Notes: generated from the sequence alone by a model not told the origin. Counted from the first letter of the stretch, positions 1 to 15,500 are shown. The stretch: DNA of 64,000 nucleotides from Todiramphus chloris collaris (GCA_025345505.1 JANVCC010000018.1:36097191-36161190), one strand, 5' to 3'. Numbers and translations: made by a program.

Positions 1-511
1 TGTAATACTTATATAATGTAACTTGATATATATATAAAATTAAAATAATACAGACTCATTTGAGACTACAGACTACAGTGTTATGACTTGATTGCTGATC
101 AAGAATTTCCTGAAGGAGGAAAGTGGAGGAAAGTGAATGAAAGGATGTGCAAACTTACTAAAAGTCCAGTTCTGTCTAAAATGTGAAATCATGTGGATGC
201 ATTTCCATAGAATTTATTTTTCCTCTTCCTTGTTCAAAATTAGCTGTTTATTTTTGATTACTAAATGTTTGAACTGATAGTGTATTGCATTCTTAATTAG
301 ATTATTTTAAAAAAAGAGATAACATCAAGATGTATCTTTCTCCTGCATACATTTTCCTAAACCCATACAATAGGCAGATTGAAAAACGAGAGGTGAAGGA
401 CAGTTGTGCATATGGTTATGAGTGATAAAAGAAAAAATTCTTAATATTTAAAAATTTGTAATGAATGTATCATCTGTGATATTTTATTATTTTTTTTATT
501 TATTATTTCAG
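1..511 (+). other. DOP1A intron, 3' end
   Basis: AT-rich intron sequence ending in a T-rich polypyrimidine tract and TTTCAG at 511. No earlier DOP1A exon or repeat is recognisable. Confidence 0.7.
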
Positions 512-3500
512 ACTGTGAACAAGTACAGCCTCCACTGTGGCTACAGACTTTAATGAATGCTTGCAAACAAGCAAGCAATTTCAGTGTTCAGGGTGTTACC
601 ATTTCCCTTGTGATGGACTTGGTTGGATTGACTCAGTCTGTTGCTCTCGTCACTGGAGAAAATCTGAACAGCGTGGAAACTGCTCAGCCTCTTAGCCCTA
701 ACCAGGGAAGGGTGGCTGTAGTCATCAGACCTCCTCTTACTCAAGGCAATCTGAGATACATGGCTGAAAAGACAGATTTCTTCAAGGTACAATGCAGTAT
801 CTCATTACTGTTTTCTCTAGACTTCTTTTCCTGGCTAGTGAAGAATGACAGTCTTGGCTATTTTACCATCTTTGGTATGGTAAATCAGCTTTTATTGCTG
901 AGTATTTTGGTAACAGTTGTGACCTATGTTAAACTCTATATGAGAGCATATAGTAAGTTTTCCCACCGTGATTATCTTACTGTGTGGGTGAAAAACTTTG
1001 CTTGAATGAATATTTATAAAATATAAATAAAACCTGATTGAATAGTATCTTAAATGAGCAAAGGTATATAACTGAGATATGCATAATGTAGGACTCTGGT
1101 AAGTCACAATCTCTGCATTTGTAAGTTATCTAAGAAATCATTTACAAATGGTAATCAGCAGGGTCTATTATGTAGTTAATTATATTTCAGTGAAAATTTA
1201 TTCCTGGAGATGCCTGTGAATTCTGACTCCTAAACAGTTTTTTAATGCAGTAAATTATTGCAGTGTTTCAAATAGTTCCTTATGTTCATACAAACTAAAA
1301 AGAACAGCTTCATAGACTGCCTGTTGGTCATATTGTGCCATCAGATGTAATGTCTCCCATCAATGCATAGAGCTCAACAGAGACTATAACAAAACAAGGC
1401 ATGATACTCATTCATCGTGTCTCTTGCAACTTCTGTTTTCATGTACAAAGCATATAGCTTTAACTCTTTGGGACCAGTTGGGTGATGGAACTCCTCAGCA
1501 TCATCAGAAGAGTGTGGAGCTCTTCTACCAGCTGCACAACCTCGTTCCCTCTTCTAGCATTTGTGAAGATGTTATTAGTCAGCAGCTGACTCACAGAGAC
1601 AAGGCAAGTTGTTCATGTATTTACTAAAAGATGTGTTAGGTATATAACTACAGAAATATATAGAGAGAAAAATGACTTGGTGCCTTGGAGGGCATAAATA
1701 ATTTCAGTATTGCAAAAATGTTGCCTTACGTTGATTATTTCAAACAATTAAAAATACTCTTTATATTTTACTTGCATGTGGAACATCAGATATGTCCACC
1801 CTCTGACACTGCCAGCCACTCACATGAAACCTTAACTTTGTCTGTAGTAGTTGAGCCCCAATTTCATATCGTCTTGCTGTTTCACAAACCCGTGCAGAGT
1901 GTTTGTAAAGATAGTAATTGAATATAGATTTTCTAGATGCCATACCAGTTGTCCCAACCACTTTTCCTTCCCTGTACAGCTCCATCAAATTTAAACACAC
2001 TTTTTTTGCTGTATCCTAACTGTAGCTCAATCCTGTGCTGTGCTCCCTCCTATTTAAGCTAATTCTTGCATCTTGTATAATGATTTGTCCTAATATAGCA
2101 TCTAGACTTTCTCCTTCCTTTCCTCCACAGAATCTGGAGAAGGCACAACAGCTGGGTTGTTGTCGTTGCCCTGTCTCTCTTGCTTTTCTTGATAGTGGGG
2201 TTGGATTGCTTCTTTCACAGAGACAGTCATATGTGGTCCCCTTTATCTTTGTATCATTTTGCTTTCTCTCTCTGTCAGCTGAGGTGTCCTTACTGCCTTT
2301 CTCTTTGTGTTACCGCCTTCTTTTTACGTTTTGAGATGAGTTTTTAATTCCTTTCCCTTTCTGTGAGACACGAGTCTGCTGCATTTGATATTATTAGTTT
2401 GCTGCTTCAGCCTTACTCCCCTATCTTTTTAAGTGCAGTGAATTGGATTTTTTTTTTTTCATCTTTCTGACCTTTTTGAAATATTATCTGATTGTGGCTC
2501 TCTTTGTCAGAGTTAATGTAAACATAAACTAAAAGAGTGGCTTGTGATTAGTAAGATATTATTTCCAGGTCCCACAAGCTGTGTTATATATTTCTGAGCT
2601 CCATCTTCTGACATTTGTCTCACTTAAATATTTCCAGCTAAAGTGCTTCTGTGAGATTCTTTTCCCCTGCTGGGAAGCAGAGGCCTTGCAATAACTAGAT
2701 ATTTTCACTGAAGAGGCTTCTGTACAATTCTCCAGTCTCGTGCAAGGCTCTCTAGTTATTTGTCAGTAAAGGATTTGAATTCTGACTTTTTCTGCCATGT
2801 TTGCCAGTTCTAGAGGGCAACTATTAAACTGCTCTGACAGTACTGAAAATTTTTCTGTGCATCTGTGTCTTGAGGGGAAAATGTGCTTGCCTATTCTGCT
2901 CTGACTGGGAGTTGTCTGTGCATTTCTTAGCGTTATGCTGCTGAGGCTACTCTTTCCTTGAAGGTCTTTGCTTTCCCTCTCTGTCTTATGTCACAAGCCA
3001 TGGACTATAATTTGAGCAGAACCTCTGATAATGCTCTTTGGTTTCTTGTTATTACCTTGTCACTTGTCCTGTGTCCTGTTCTGCTACCACAGGTTATAAT
3101 GTTTGCTCATGACCCAACTTGGTGAATTTCTCCCATTGTTTAGTGATGGTCAAAGGTCTCCTGTGTCACTGCTGTTCTTTTAGAAGTGATCTTGGCTGTC
3201 CTACTGATTACTTCTGGTTTGCTATCAGTTTAGCTAATCTAAGTGAATTAGTATTTTCAAAATCTTTTGAAGCTGGCAGATAGTCAGATAGCTGACAAAC
3301 TGTTTGGTTTTTGGTTTGTGATTAACCTCCATAGTTACATGCTGGACAAAGAGGACTTTTCAGCATTCAGCAACAGACTTATGTAGGAGACTTAATCTCT
3401 TATCAAAAGTTATGTTCTGCTTCCCAACATATAAACCACATATTTAGTAGCAGTTCTGCTTCTTGTGACAGGTACTCTATCTTGAAATTTTTTTTTTTTT

Positions 3501-6500
3501 TAATTATTATTATTTTTTTCTTCCCCTAAAAATTTATTTCAGATAGAGGCTGTCAATTTGACATTTGAGTCGAGACTTTTCTTTTGCTTTGAATTTTAGA
3601 CACATGTACTGTTTTCACTGCCCTAACAGAATAAATGATAGGTTAACTTGTTTACATGCTCTGGCAACTCACGGTTGCGTGACTTAGAAGCAGTTACCTT
3701 TTTGCCTTTCTACCAGAGAGTAACCAGGTCAACAAAAGGGAATGTGAGCCAGTCTGTCACTCACTGCACTTTACAGCTTAGTATATTGATAAAAATGCCT
3801 CCAATTTATAGTTTCACTTGTTAGGCTGGTTTGTGAAGCGCTGCGACTGCGGATGTGGCTCATTTTTGACAAACTTGTTGTGAAAATGCTAATTTCTTGC
3901 ATCTTCCCAGCACGGATTTCAAGGGCTTACATGGAGTCAGCTGTATATGTCTGAGAATTGGTATTTTCACTCTTTATTCAGCAGATGTTTGTGAATTGTT
4001 TTGTGTAACTATATATATTTTGCATCACTTTTCTGGGTTTTTTATTAGTTTTCCCGTGAAAAACATATTTTTTTCTAAATACATGTGATGCTTGCTATGC
4101 TTTCCAGAATGCTGCCATTTCTCTTGTTTGTTCGTGGGTTTTTTTCAGTTTGTCTGATGTGATCTGTTTTGTGTCCTTTCTGTAATTTTCAGTTTCTATG
4201 CCTTTTACCTAAAACTTTCATTATTGTGGCAGATATTGATTGTATGAGCTGTTGCAAAGCTTCTTAAGCTGTTTGTTGTAAATAACAATATGACAATCTG
4301 GCATATTTCCAGACTTAAATGTAGCTGCTGTTCATTCCCTGTAAGTATATATTTTAAGAAAATAAGAAATTTTAAGTGAAAAATCTTCATCCTTGTGTCT
4401 CTGCTTATCATCTAGTAATTTAATTTTAAGCCTTGATTGTATTTGAAAGTAATTTTGATGTTTTAGTCAGTATAACTCTCCTGGTTGCTGTGCCTTGTTG
4501 GTTCACTCCTACAGCTGCCTAGCAGTTTCCGTGTCTCCTGGGTAAAGCTGTTTTGATGCACGTACCCATGTATTTGTATCATAGTATGGCATTCACTGTT
4601 GTTCACATCCTTGCTGTAATAAATAACTCTTTGCCTTGATCAGTCATACTAAAGAGACAAAGACATAAAAATTGTTACTTCAATACCATTTGCACGATTA
4701 GATGTTCTGCATATTGTTACTAGTCATTAGAAGTCCTTTGGGCAGTAAGCATGTCCAAATAAAACTCTTAATGAGCTAAATTTGGCATGTTAGTCATGGA
4801 CTGTCTACGTTGTATCTAGATAGAAAATTATTTCCTCTCTTTCTAGCAAACTTATTTTCATTCCCTTATTTCCATGGCTACTATGTTTAATCCCAACATT
4901 CCAGACACTGTCTTTAAAAATTTCTCTTCTCTTTCTGCCTCTGTATGCCAGAGTCTTCATATTGAAAATCTTGCATGTTTCTTCCTGCTTCTTCTTCGTG
5001 ATCTCTTCTAGTGCCTTAATTCTATATATAGGTAAACTCACTGAAAACAGAGCTGCACAACTTGTGAGAGTAAAATAAGTATTGTTCAAGCTATCATATT
5101 AAGTATTTAAAACTTTTCAAGATAAACTTTGAAACCGAGGCAGCCAAAATCAAGATAGGAGAGAATCCTTTCATGCTACTGAATTGTTGGTGGAGACCTA
5201 CTGTTGCCTATTACTATTTGTAATGTTAGAAAATACTATTTGTAATGTTAGAAAATAGGATTTGAACAGACATTTAAAAAAGTTAATCTTAATAATTCCA
5301 TTATACCTTTTAAGCTGGTGTATGCCTCTTTTCCCCCCCCACCTCCCAGTTCTTATCAGAGGCTGTTTTGTTCTGACAGATCTAACTTATAATTTGCTCC
5401 ACAGAAAGTAAGAATGGAAGCTCACGCAAAGTTTGCAGTGCTGTGGCATCTCACCCGTGACCTTCATATTAACAAGTCTTCTTCCTTTGGCCGTACCTTT
5501 GACAGGTTGGTGATTATAAGCATGATTCAGTTGAAATAATTTTGCTTCAGAATCTTTAACGATGTTATATCAGCAGCATAGAGTGTATAGAAATTGGAGA
5601 ACTACAGTGTAACTGTGAGAGTGAGGAAGGGGGACAAGAAATGGGTTCCTGTTAATCATCACTGTGAACAGTTGTGTCTATGTGAGCTGTAATTTTTTTT
5701 TTTCTGGTAGCTGTAAAGAGTTGGACAGCTATGGTCACGTGATTTATTGACTATCACTGTGCTTAAAATTTTTGTGTATCTGAGTTCTTGCTCTGATTTG
5801 GTAAAAACAAAAGCAGGAGACAGCAGTTAACCCAGAAGTGAATTATATGAAAATGAAAAACAAGAGTAAAGCTAAGAAAACTTAACAACAAAATTGCAAG
5901 TAAGCACTAAGATGAAAAAATCTTTCCATTTTATCTTTGTGGTTTGTGTCAGATATCATTTATGGCAAGCAACAGAGGATTTCTGGGTTGCACTCTGGTA
6001 TCAGACTACCTTCTTGGGAAAAACTGAACGATCGAGACTCTGAACTAGTCTTATCTTCTTCAGCAAGCACATATGTTGTGAAAAAGTGCTTATTTAAATT
6101 TTCTAATGTGTACTTGGCTGTAGGAAGTAAAGTAAAATTGTTATTTCTTTGGCTTAATAGTGTCATTCATTGCAGAAGTAATGAAAAATTCTATAGATAT
6201 TGCTAAGATCTTATGAATGTGTACTACTGGAGGTTGTGAAACAGTCAGTAAAATTCAAAGTGCATATATATATTGTTTTTCCTCAAGTCTGGAAAGGATT
6301 CTAAAAGCTAAAAGTATTAAAAGAAGAAAATAATGATAGTAGAAAGTGCTGAATTGTCAAGTAAATTTCTTCTCTCTGTTCTTGAAGAAAATATCTTTGA
6401 ATACATGATTGTCTGTGCATCTGTGTGAATTGGTTTTTAAAGTTTGATCTTTTGGTATTGCACTAGCACTTGGTAAGCAACCAAAGCTTCTTATGCTAGT

Positions 6501-9500
6501 AACTGTGCGAATACTTGAACTGACTATACTATTGCTACTGTAAGAGCAGCTATCTTAACTGTCTTTATCACCAGCTCTTCCTGGCCATTTCTTCATTAGG
6601 CTACATGAAAATAAAAAACTTCATGTTGCAAAGTTTAGATTCCAGAGGAAACGCTGGTTTACATGGAGAAGACACTGGAGTATGTAGTGATATGTTGAAA
6701 TTCATCATATATCAGATTCATATGGGATTGTTCTGAGAGTAATGTAGAATTTGTGCTAGGTTCATTCTTCTTTCTATTCTAGATCTTTGTTTATCATGCT
6801 GGACAGCCTTAATAGCTTGGATGGTTCTACATGGTCAGTGGGACAAGCCTGGTTAAATCAAGTGCTTCAAAGACATGATATAGCAAGGGTTCTTGAACCT
6901 TTGCTCCTACTGCTTCTCCATCCTAAAACTCAACGAGTTTCTGTTCAGCGAGTACAGGCTGAGTGTTACTGGACTAAATCTCCCTATCACCCTGAAGAAG
7001 AAAGTGAAAAGCACTTTATGCAGAAATTTAGCTGTGCTGATGGTATGTACACAAGAAGAAAGTTCCTTATTTAATTTCTTTATTTGTTATTTACAGGCAA
7101 CATTAAAAATGTAGTAGGAATTTTTGAGGGTAACTAGCAAAACGAAGTGCTGGAATAGCTGCTGCTTATTTGTGCATATTTTTTCTAGTTCAAGTTTGAG
7201 TGTCCCAAGTATTGTTGAAGTTTGTTGTTCTCAAATCAAGATGGTATGCAAGTATTTTAATGCAGAGCATTTCCTTATGTGCTACTGAACTTCACAGAAC
7301 TTAAGAATATGGCTATGAACCAAGAAATGAAATGCTTTAATGAGTTAGAACCACTCATTTGGGGCTGGCTGAAAACATACTGATAAGCCTTGAAGATATT
7401 TGCACATACTGTGTAATTTTACTAACATACTAATGACTCTTTTTTTATGAAAACACAAGCAGATAAGACCGCGTAAGGTTTCATGGGATAATTTTGTTGC
7501 TTTGCTAAGGTCTTCTAAAGTAATCTTGCTTTGGTTATGTGAATGTGTGGTGTTTGTATACTAACGTTATTTTATTCTGATGTGAAGTAGAAAGACACTA
7601 TATACCATGCCTTTGTAATTTGAAGACTCAGTAATAGCTTGAAATGTAAATTTTAATTATAAATTTCTTATTCTGAAAAACAAAATAGTATGTGTATAAT
7701 TTTTTTATGGTTTTTTTTATTTTAGCATTTTCCCATGTGCCTGTAAGCCAAGGACAACTTATTATACCAAAAGAAAGCAACGAAAAACAACTTGCTATGG
7801 ATGAAATGGAGAACTTCAGCCTAACTGTCAACCCTTTGAGTGACAGGCTTTCCTTGTTAAGTACCAGCAGTGAGACCATTCCGATGGTTGTGTCTGATTT
7901 TGACCTTCCTGACCATCAAGTTGAAATACTGCAGAGTTCTGACTCTGGCTGTTCTCAGTCATCTACTGGAGACAACATCAGTTATGAAGTGGAAACAGAA
8001 AGCCTGAGTGCTCAAGATAGCTCTCAGACTCTAAGAGAAGACTCACCTGATGAAATAGTGCAACAAGTGGTTACAGATCTTATATGCAAAGTTGTAAGTG
8101 GCCTCGGAGAAGAGGTTGAGCCAGTTAAACATAGCCTACACTCTGAGGATGCTTCATGTAAATTCGGTCCTTTGGATAACTCTGCCGAGGTGACAAAAAG
8201 TGAAGATCAAACTATTCAAAGTAGCCAGAGTAGTTTGCTTAGTAATGATAGCTCCCAATTGCTGTCAGCCTCAACTGAGACTGGCCTTGAGAGCTTAAGA
8301 GATGAAATCTCAAGAAATAACTCTTCACCCTGTATTGCAGAAAGCCAGCAATCCCTCTCTGATCTCACTCTTGCTTCTGCTGAATCCAAGTCCAGAAAGC
8401 GAAGCCACAGTAGTATTCAGTTCAGCTTTAAAGGAAAGCTGCCAGAAAAAATGCCAGAAAAAGAAACAATTGTTAAAGAGGCTGGTAAACAACCAGGTGC
8501 AAAACCTAAGGTGAAAATAGCCAAAAAGAAAGATGAAGAGAAGAAGAAAGCACAAACAGAAAAGCTTAAACAAACAAACATCTTCTTTAGTGATGGCCTT
8601 GATTTAGAAAACTGGTACAGTTGTGGAGAAGGAGAAATTTCAGAAATAGAAAGCGATGTGGGGTCCCCGGGAATGCGAAAATCTCCCAACTTCAATATAC
8701 ATCCATTATATCAACATGTGCTGCTTTATCTCCAGCTCTATGACTCTTCAAGGACATTATATGCCTTTTCTGCAATTAAAGCAATTCTGAAAACAAATCC
8801 TTCAGCTTTTGTAAGTGCTATCTCCACTACCAGTGTCAACAACGCGTACACTCCTCAGCTTTCGTTGCTCCAGAATCTTCTTGCCAGGCATCGAATATCT
8901 GTTATGGGTAAGGATTTCTATAGTCACATCCCAGTTGATTCTAACCATAACTTCCGGAGCTCTATGTACATAGAAATTCTTATCTCCTTGTGTCTATACT
9001 ATATGAGGAGCCATTATCCAACTCATGTTAAAGTCACCTCGCAAGATCTCATAGGAAACCGTAATATGCAAATGATGAGTATAGAAATTCTGACACTTCT
9101 CTTTGCTGAGTTGGCAAAAGTGATAGAAAGCTCTGCGAAGGGCTTTCCTAGTTTTATTTCGGACATGTTGTCCAAGTGCAAGGTTCAGAAAGTGGTCCTG
9201 CATTGTCTGCTCTCTTCCATCTTCAGTGCACAGAAATGGCACAGTGAAAAGATGGCTGGAAAAAACATAGTGGCTGTAGAAGAAGGTTTCTCTGAAGACA
9301 GCCTGATAAATTTTTCTGAGGATGAATTTGACAATGGTAGTACTCTGCAGTCACAGCTTTTAAAAGTGCTTCAACGGCTGATTGTTCTGGAACACAGAGT
9401 AATGACCGTGCCTGACGAAAATGAAACTGGCTTTGACTTTGTCATAACGGATCTGGAGCACATTGGTCCCCAGCAGCCGATGACTTCTCTTCAGTATTTA

Positions 9501-12500
9501 CATTCCCAGCCAATCACCTGCCAAGGCATGTTTCTCTGCGCAGTGATAAGAGCGTTACACCAGCACTGTGCCTGTAAAATGCATCCCCAGTGGATTGGCC
9601 TTATCACTTCTACGTTGCCTTACATGGGGAAAGTTCTTCAAAGGGTGGTTGTTTCAGTGACTCTTCAGCTCTGCAGGAACTTGGATAATTTAATTCAGCA
9701 GTATAAATATGAAACAGGATTATCTGATAATAGGTATGTGTATGTAGAGGTGTGTAATTTTTTTTTTAAAGGAGATTTGATTGTGTTGAATTACTTTACA
9801 ACCAGATTAACCCATTTAAAAAAATGAATTTCTTATTTTAGGCCCCTCTGGATGGCATCAGTCACGCCCCCAGATATGGTTCTTACTTTATTAGAAGGGA
9901 TCACAACAATAATTCATTACTGCCTCCTGGATCCGTCTACGCAGTATCATCAGGTAAATTTATCTGTCTGTCTAAGAGGTTCCTATGCAGTACATGTCAA
10001 TTTAAGGACTGATTATATTAATAGATATGGAGATCTGAGTGGTCAAAATACCAAATATATAGTCTTAATTATATCCTTGATCATACACATATCCCAAATA
10101 GAAAAGATATTTTCTACGAATCATACTTTTAAGAGAATAGTCTAGATGTTTTTGTTTGCTTTGGTTTTGTGGTAGGAATTCCTTAACTTTCAAACCTCTA
10201 AAGTGCCACTTTTTAGAGCTAGTTTTGTTTTGTGAAAATTTCCAGACTGTGTTGTTACTTCCTGGCTGGACTGTGTTCATCTTGCAATATGTCAAAAGAT
10301 TCCACTTCTGCTCCTTCTGTGTATTCACAGTGTGTCCTCTTAGTCCAGCAATGTTTTTAGATCTGACATTCTAAGCATAGTCTGTTAAGACTTTGGCCCA
10401 GGTTCTGCAAGAAAACTTTAAAAGTAACTGAAAAGTGTTTATCTCCCATGCAAGTAAATAATTTTGCTTAGGGTATTAGTTACACTTAAAACACTGAAAT
10501 AATTGTTTGGCAAAGGTATAGGCACATGATAGAGAATTGATTGCCGTAGGCTAGGCCTCACGTACTCGGAATACATTTGAGACTGTACAACTGACTCAAA
10601 AGATTAACTATTATTTTTAATAGACTCAAAACCTGTACATACTACAGGAATTATTGAAAAACTATTTTGAAAAACTTAAGGTTGAAAGCTTCCCTGTCCT
10701 TTACGTGTCAATTTATACTATTTTACTTGTGCTATTTATGTAGATATTTAATGCTCTTTCTCCTGTCTCCCCTTCAAATCCACTAGCTTTTGGTTAATGT
10801 AGATCAGAAGCACTTGATTGAAGCACGCAACGGGATCCTATCTATCTTACATATGATCATGTCTTCTGTGACTTTGCTGTGGAGCATCCTTCACCTTGCA
10901 GATTCTTCAGAGAAAACTACTGCTGCTGCTGCATCCATTACCACAATTAATCTTGGGTCAACAAAGGTCAGAAGATCAGGGATAATACTGTTTAAGTTGA
11001 TCATGAATATCTTTGTCAAACTAAATCAAATCCCATTCCCTTAAATATAAATTAAATTTTAATACCTTTGCACTCATTTACTCACCCACCCCACAAAGAA
11101 GGCTTTTATAAATGGGTATTGAATCTGCTTTTAAACTTGAGTTTATCAATTTAAGGCAACAATATCTCAAGTCTTTGCTTTCTACAAAGAAAATTAAATC
11201 CATTGTGAAAAAACTTAAGCCGCCCTCTCATGCCTCAAAAGATGTACAATATTCAGGTGAAATCTTTTAAAAAAAAAAAAAAAAAGTACAGGACTCTTCT
11301 CTTAAAACATCTTCTACTCAGGACTCTTCTCTTAAAACATCTACTCGGACACTTATGAATTAGTTTCTTTATTCATTCGATTCCCATACAGCGATGTCAC
11401 TGTGCATGGGGAAATGTCATGGCAAATAGTGAGCTAGTAATCATAAAGAAGAGAACGCAAGAAGAGGTTAAATGGGACTATACTGGGAACACTGACAAGC
11501 CCTCTTATTAGAAGCAGTTCAAACTCCTTATGCTTCACATTATTAAATAGGAAATTGTCATTTAAATTTTAAATTTTTTAAGATTTCCTCAGTTAATTTG
11601 AATACTCTCAAATAATATTTGTAATGATGCTGTTATGTCCTTTTCAACCTTTATCATTCAGATTGGAGGAATAAAAATAACTTATCTAAGACTCCCTGTC
11701 TTTGCACAGACAGCATCCTTGGTCATATTTGTGCTGCCCGTAGCATTTCATATTCACTGAAATGAAGAGGGTCTGTACTTGCTGATGGCCTATAATGTTA
11801 TGCTGCTTCTAGGAAAAAAGGATAAGCTTTTGTACTCTGGTTAAATATTAACTCTCTTTTACATCCCAGCTTTTCTTTAATTTGCCCAAATATTCAGAAG
11901 AGCACTCCACATGTCCTGTATATGCAGAAGTCCAGTTTAAATTCAGCTTGTTTGGTGTAGTATCAGGAGAGATTATTTTACTTTTTCACCTCGCTGCTTT
12001 TGGGTGCTGCTTTTGTAACTGCCTTGGAGTTGGTGGATGTGGTTAAAAACATATGAAACTGTGGAGCTTTACAGAATTGTGTGTCTAAAGTAGAAACAAA
12101 CTTCTTTAAGCTTTAGTACAACTAGGTTGTTTGGGCAGCTACACTTGTGGCAAGTGTTTAACGTGTATAGTCACGTTCTGGGATCGTATATAGCAGTTTC
12201 TTGCAAACTTAGTCAATTCCTACTGAAATATTTCTGACTGAGGTAAAAATGGCTTTCAGAAAGCAGGTAGAAAGTGCATTTTTGTCTGAAGTCTTCCTGT
12301 CATAGAAAGCAGATCAAGGCGACAGCTCAGAAAATACATTTCCTGACCCAAATGTGCCTCAATAACTTCTGACATACTTAAAAAAGATGTTATTAAGAAT
12401 TTCAACACTGAATATTTCAGTCTTCTAGAATTTCCATACCACCCCTACTTTTTAATCTTTTATCTCACTTGCTACAAAGCAAGTTCATCACTATTTGTGG

Positions 12501-15500
12501 CAGACATGATCATCTTCCTTTCTTCTTCCTAATTACCTTGTATGCATTTGATAACTGTTATATCTCCACTCATATGCTTTTCTCCTGACTATATACAAAC
12601 CCATTTCTGCCACTTGTAGGTCATATTCCATATCACTAATCTTTCTTTTTCTAGTTTATCAGTTTGTGGTACATTTCTTGAAGTAAGGTGTCCAAAACTA
12701 GACACAGTAGGTGGTTACCTTCTTTCAGGGGCAATAGTTAATGTCTTTCATGCAAACGTTGCTATTTATGAATGCTCTTTTCCCTTTCCTTGCAAAGTCA
12801 TCATGGTGAGTTTCTGATCCAATATAATCACAAGACGTTTTTTCTGTCTAGTTTCTCATCCCGATTCCCTAAAGTTATTTCTTTGCCTTTCCATGCAAGA
12901 ATCAAGTCTTTATTTTTGTTTAACTTGTTTTTCAGGATGCTTTTTGAGTTTGTCAGATCACTTTTATTTCTGTACCTTTCTATCAGTTGCTTCCCACTTC
13001 ATTACCACTTGCAAATTTACTAAGTGTGTTTTATCTTCCCTTGTCTTAATCATGAATAAAACGATTGAAGATTATCAGATGTAGAATAGAGCTTTATAAA
13101 CTGAGTGCATCCTTCCATTTTTATAAAAGCTAGCCATAGTTACCATTCTGGTCTGGCTTTATATCTGGCTGTTCTGAGCATAATGCTGAGCTGCTTATCT
13201 AAAGGTGTGTGCTTTCTGCTTCCACGTTTCAGAATTTGAGGCAGCAGATTCTTGAACTTCTGGGTCCAATTTCAATGAATCATGGTGTTCATTTCATGGC
13301 TGCTATCGCGTTTGTATGGAATGAAAGAAGGCAAAATAAAAATACTTCTAGGACAAAGGTAGGTTTATACTACAGGGGTCACTTCAAATAGTGGTAATAG
13401 CTTTAAGTGATTCAGAAGCAAGAAGGAGAAAATTCGGACATTCCAGTGGAAAAAATCGTACTATGAAATATAGAGAGTATTTGTATATGTTTCTAATTAG
13501 CAACTGTACTCTCGGGGAGCTACCAATTTATGCTGCAATGGGATAATCTTCATAAATTCTTCAGTAAAAAATAAGTGATTCCAAGCCTGTAAATGAACTG
13601 TTAGTTACTCACGCTTCAATCCCATGAGGCCAGCTGCCTTAATTTTGGCACAGGCATTGTCTGCAATGATGGTCTGTGACACACGTTTCATTCTTTTAGG
13701 TTATTCCTACAGCAGGTGAAGAACAACTTCTACTGGTCGAGCTGGTTCGCTCTATCAGTGTTATGAGAACAGAGACCGTTATACAAACAGTGAAAGAAGT
13801 TTTGAAGCAGCCTCCAGCCATAGCAAAAGATAAGGTATGAGAACTATAGAGATGCTATTAGTTTGCTTAATGTCCTCTCACTGAAGCTTAGAGCATTGAT
13901 GATGTGGATACTGCATTCACAAAGCTGAGCAGCAAAGTGTGATTCATAATATCTAATGGATGGGTAAACATTTGGAGGGAAGTCTTAACCTTACCAGTTA
14001 CCAAACAAGTCAAGAACCCTGTTTACTGCTTCTGTGCAAGACCATGTTTTGCAAGGACACGCTGCTTACATTAGGAAAACAAGTGCATAACCTAGCATCA
14101 AATTGTTTGTTTGCTTTTTGAAGTAGGAAAGTGAAGTATGGAAAAGAGGGAATTAAAAAAAAAAAAAAAAAAAAAAGAGAATAACAACTTTATAGTGAGG
14201 TACCTAAATGGACATGCATAATATCCTGTTAATGGATTAAGCTGTATTTTTGGACACTGCAATAATACTATAGCCATGTAAGTTTTGCCCTGGCAAGTAA
14301 GGAAGAAGAAGCCAGTCACATTCTTCTTCCTGATGACACAGATTTCTTATCTATTTCTAGAAACATCTTTCTCTGGAAGTCTGCATGTTGCAGTTTTTCT
14401 ATGCCTATACTCAAAGGTAAGACAAGAAGTTAAATTTTATTTTTGTCATCAAGAAGCAGATGGACAATTTGAATATTTTACATCTTTTTATAACCCCTAG
14501 GATGAGAGAGAGCCTGTGTAATATAGATTACAAAGAAAGAATGATTTTCAATTTTAGGTGACATAAAAAACATAGAGCTTTATTTTGCAAGTTCTCGAGT
14601 TCTGCATCACCTTTCTTCCCCCACCTAAAACTTCTTCAGGATATCTGTCCCCTGCCCAAGGAAAGCTGATCTTAATTGTGCTATAACTTACTGGTTCCAC
14701 TCTAAACTTGGACTGAAAATCATGTCTTTTGAATACACTATTCTTCTGCCTTCCTCCTTTTCCTAACGATTTGATGTAGCTACCTAATACTAAATGAAAA
14801 AAACCCAAAGAATTTGTATGAATGTTGATTCCTGATTATCTGATAGGAGAATTGTAAGGTGGAAAGAAAATGGGGAATACCTGAGGGTGATGATGCTGTT
14901 TTCATTGCCATGACTGCTCTCTCTCTCTCTCTCTCTTAGGATTCCAGTGACCAGCTTAGTAGACAGCTGGGCAGCACTGCTGCTTCTGTTAAAAGATTCT
15001 ATCCAGGTTGGTCTTCCAGCTCCAGGACAGTTCCTCATACTTGGGTAAGTGCTGTTGATATTTGCAAATTCCAGATAAGCACAAATGTAAGTGTGTGGAA
15101 TCATACTGAAGGTGCTGTCAAATCTCTATCACTTATTTTTTGAGTGATAGAGTTATCGTCTGAGTTCTGTGGCTTTTACCAAATTAGTTTCTTCTCTGAG
15201 GAATGGTTACATGCATTAAATTTTTTATTATAATATGATATAAGCCACAATCTTACCTTACTGATTATTTGAACGATTCAGGCTCTTTAAACAATAGGTT
15301 TAAGTTCCTGTTTTTTCTTGGAAAATAACTACAATGACTGTTTTTTAGTGATGTGCAGATGTGCAGCCCACTAGAAAGGATTCATTCCCAGCATGGAAGC
15401 TGTTTGCGGAGCATTAGGGAAAAAAAAATGTTGAATATATCATTCTGTGTAAAGCTTCAAGGAACATTTTGTTGAATTTCTGGAATTTATCTTCCTAGTA

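Larger units (their letters stand above)
1604..5404 (+). other. DOP1A intron of 3.8 kb
   Basis: T-rich intron with poly-T runs near 2450 and 3490. It contains a 22-bp tandem duplication at 5212-5255. I see no gene, LINE or RNA gene in it. Confidence 0.7.

Noticed and set aside
7692-7725. Hydrophobic [12 protein letters not shown] start before the large DOP1A exon, resembling a signal peptide
   Set aside because: It is translated polypyrimidine tract and branch region of the intron; the true exon starts at 7726.
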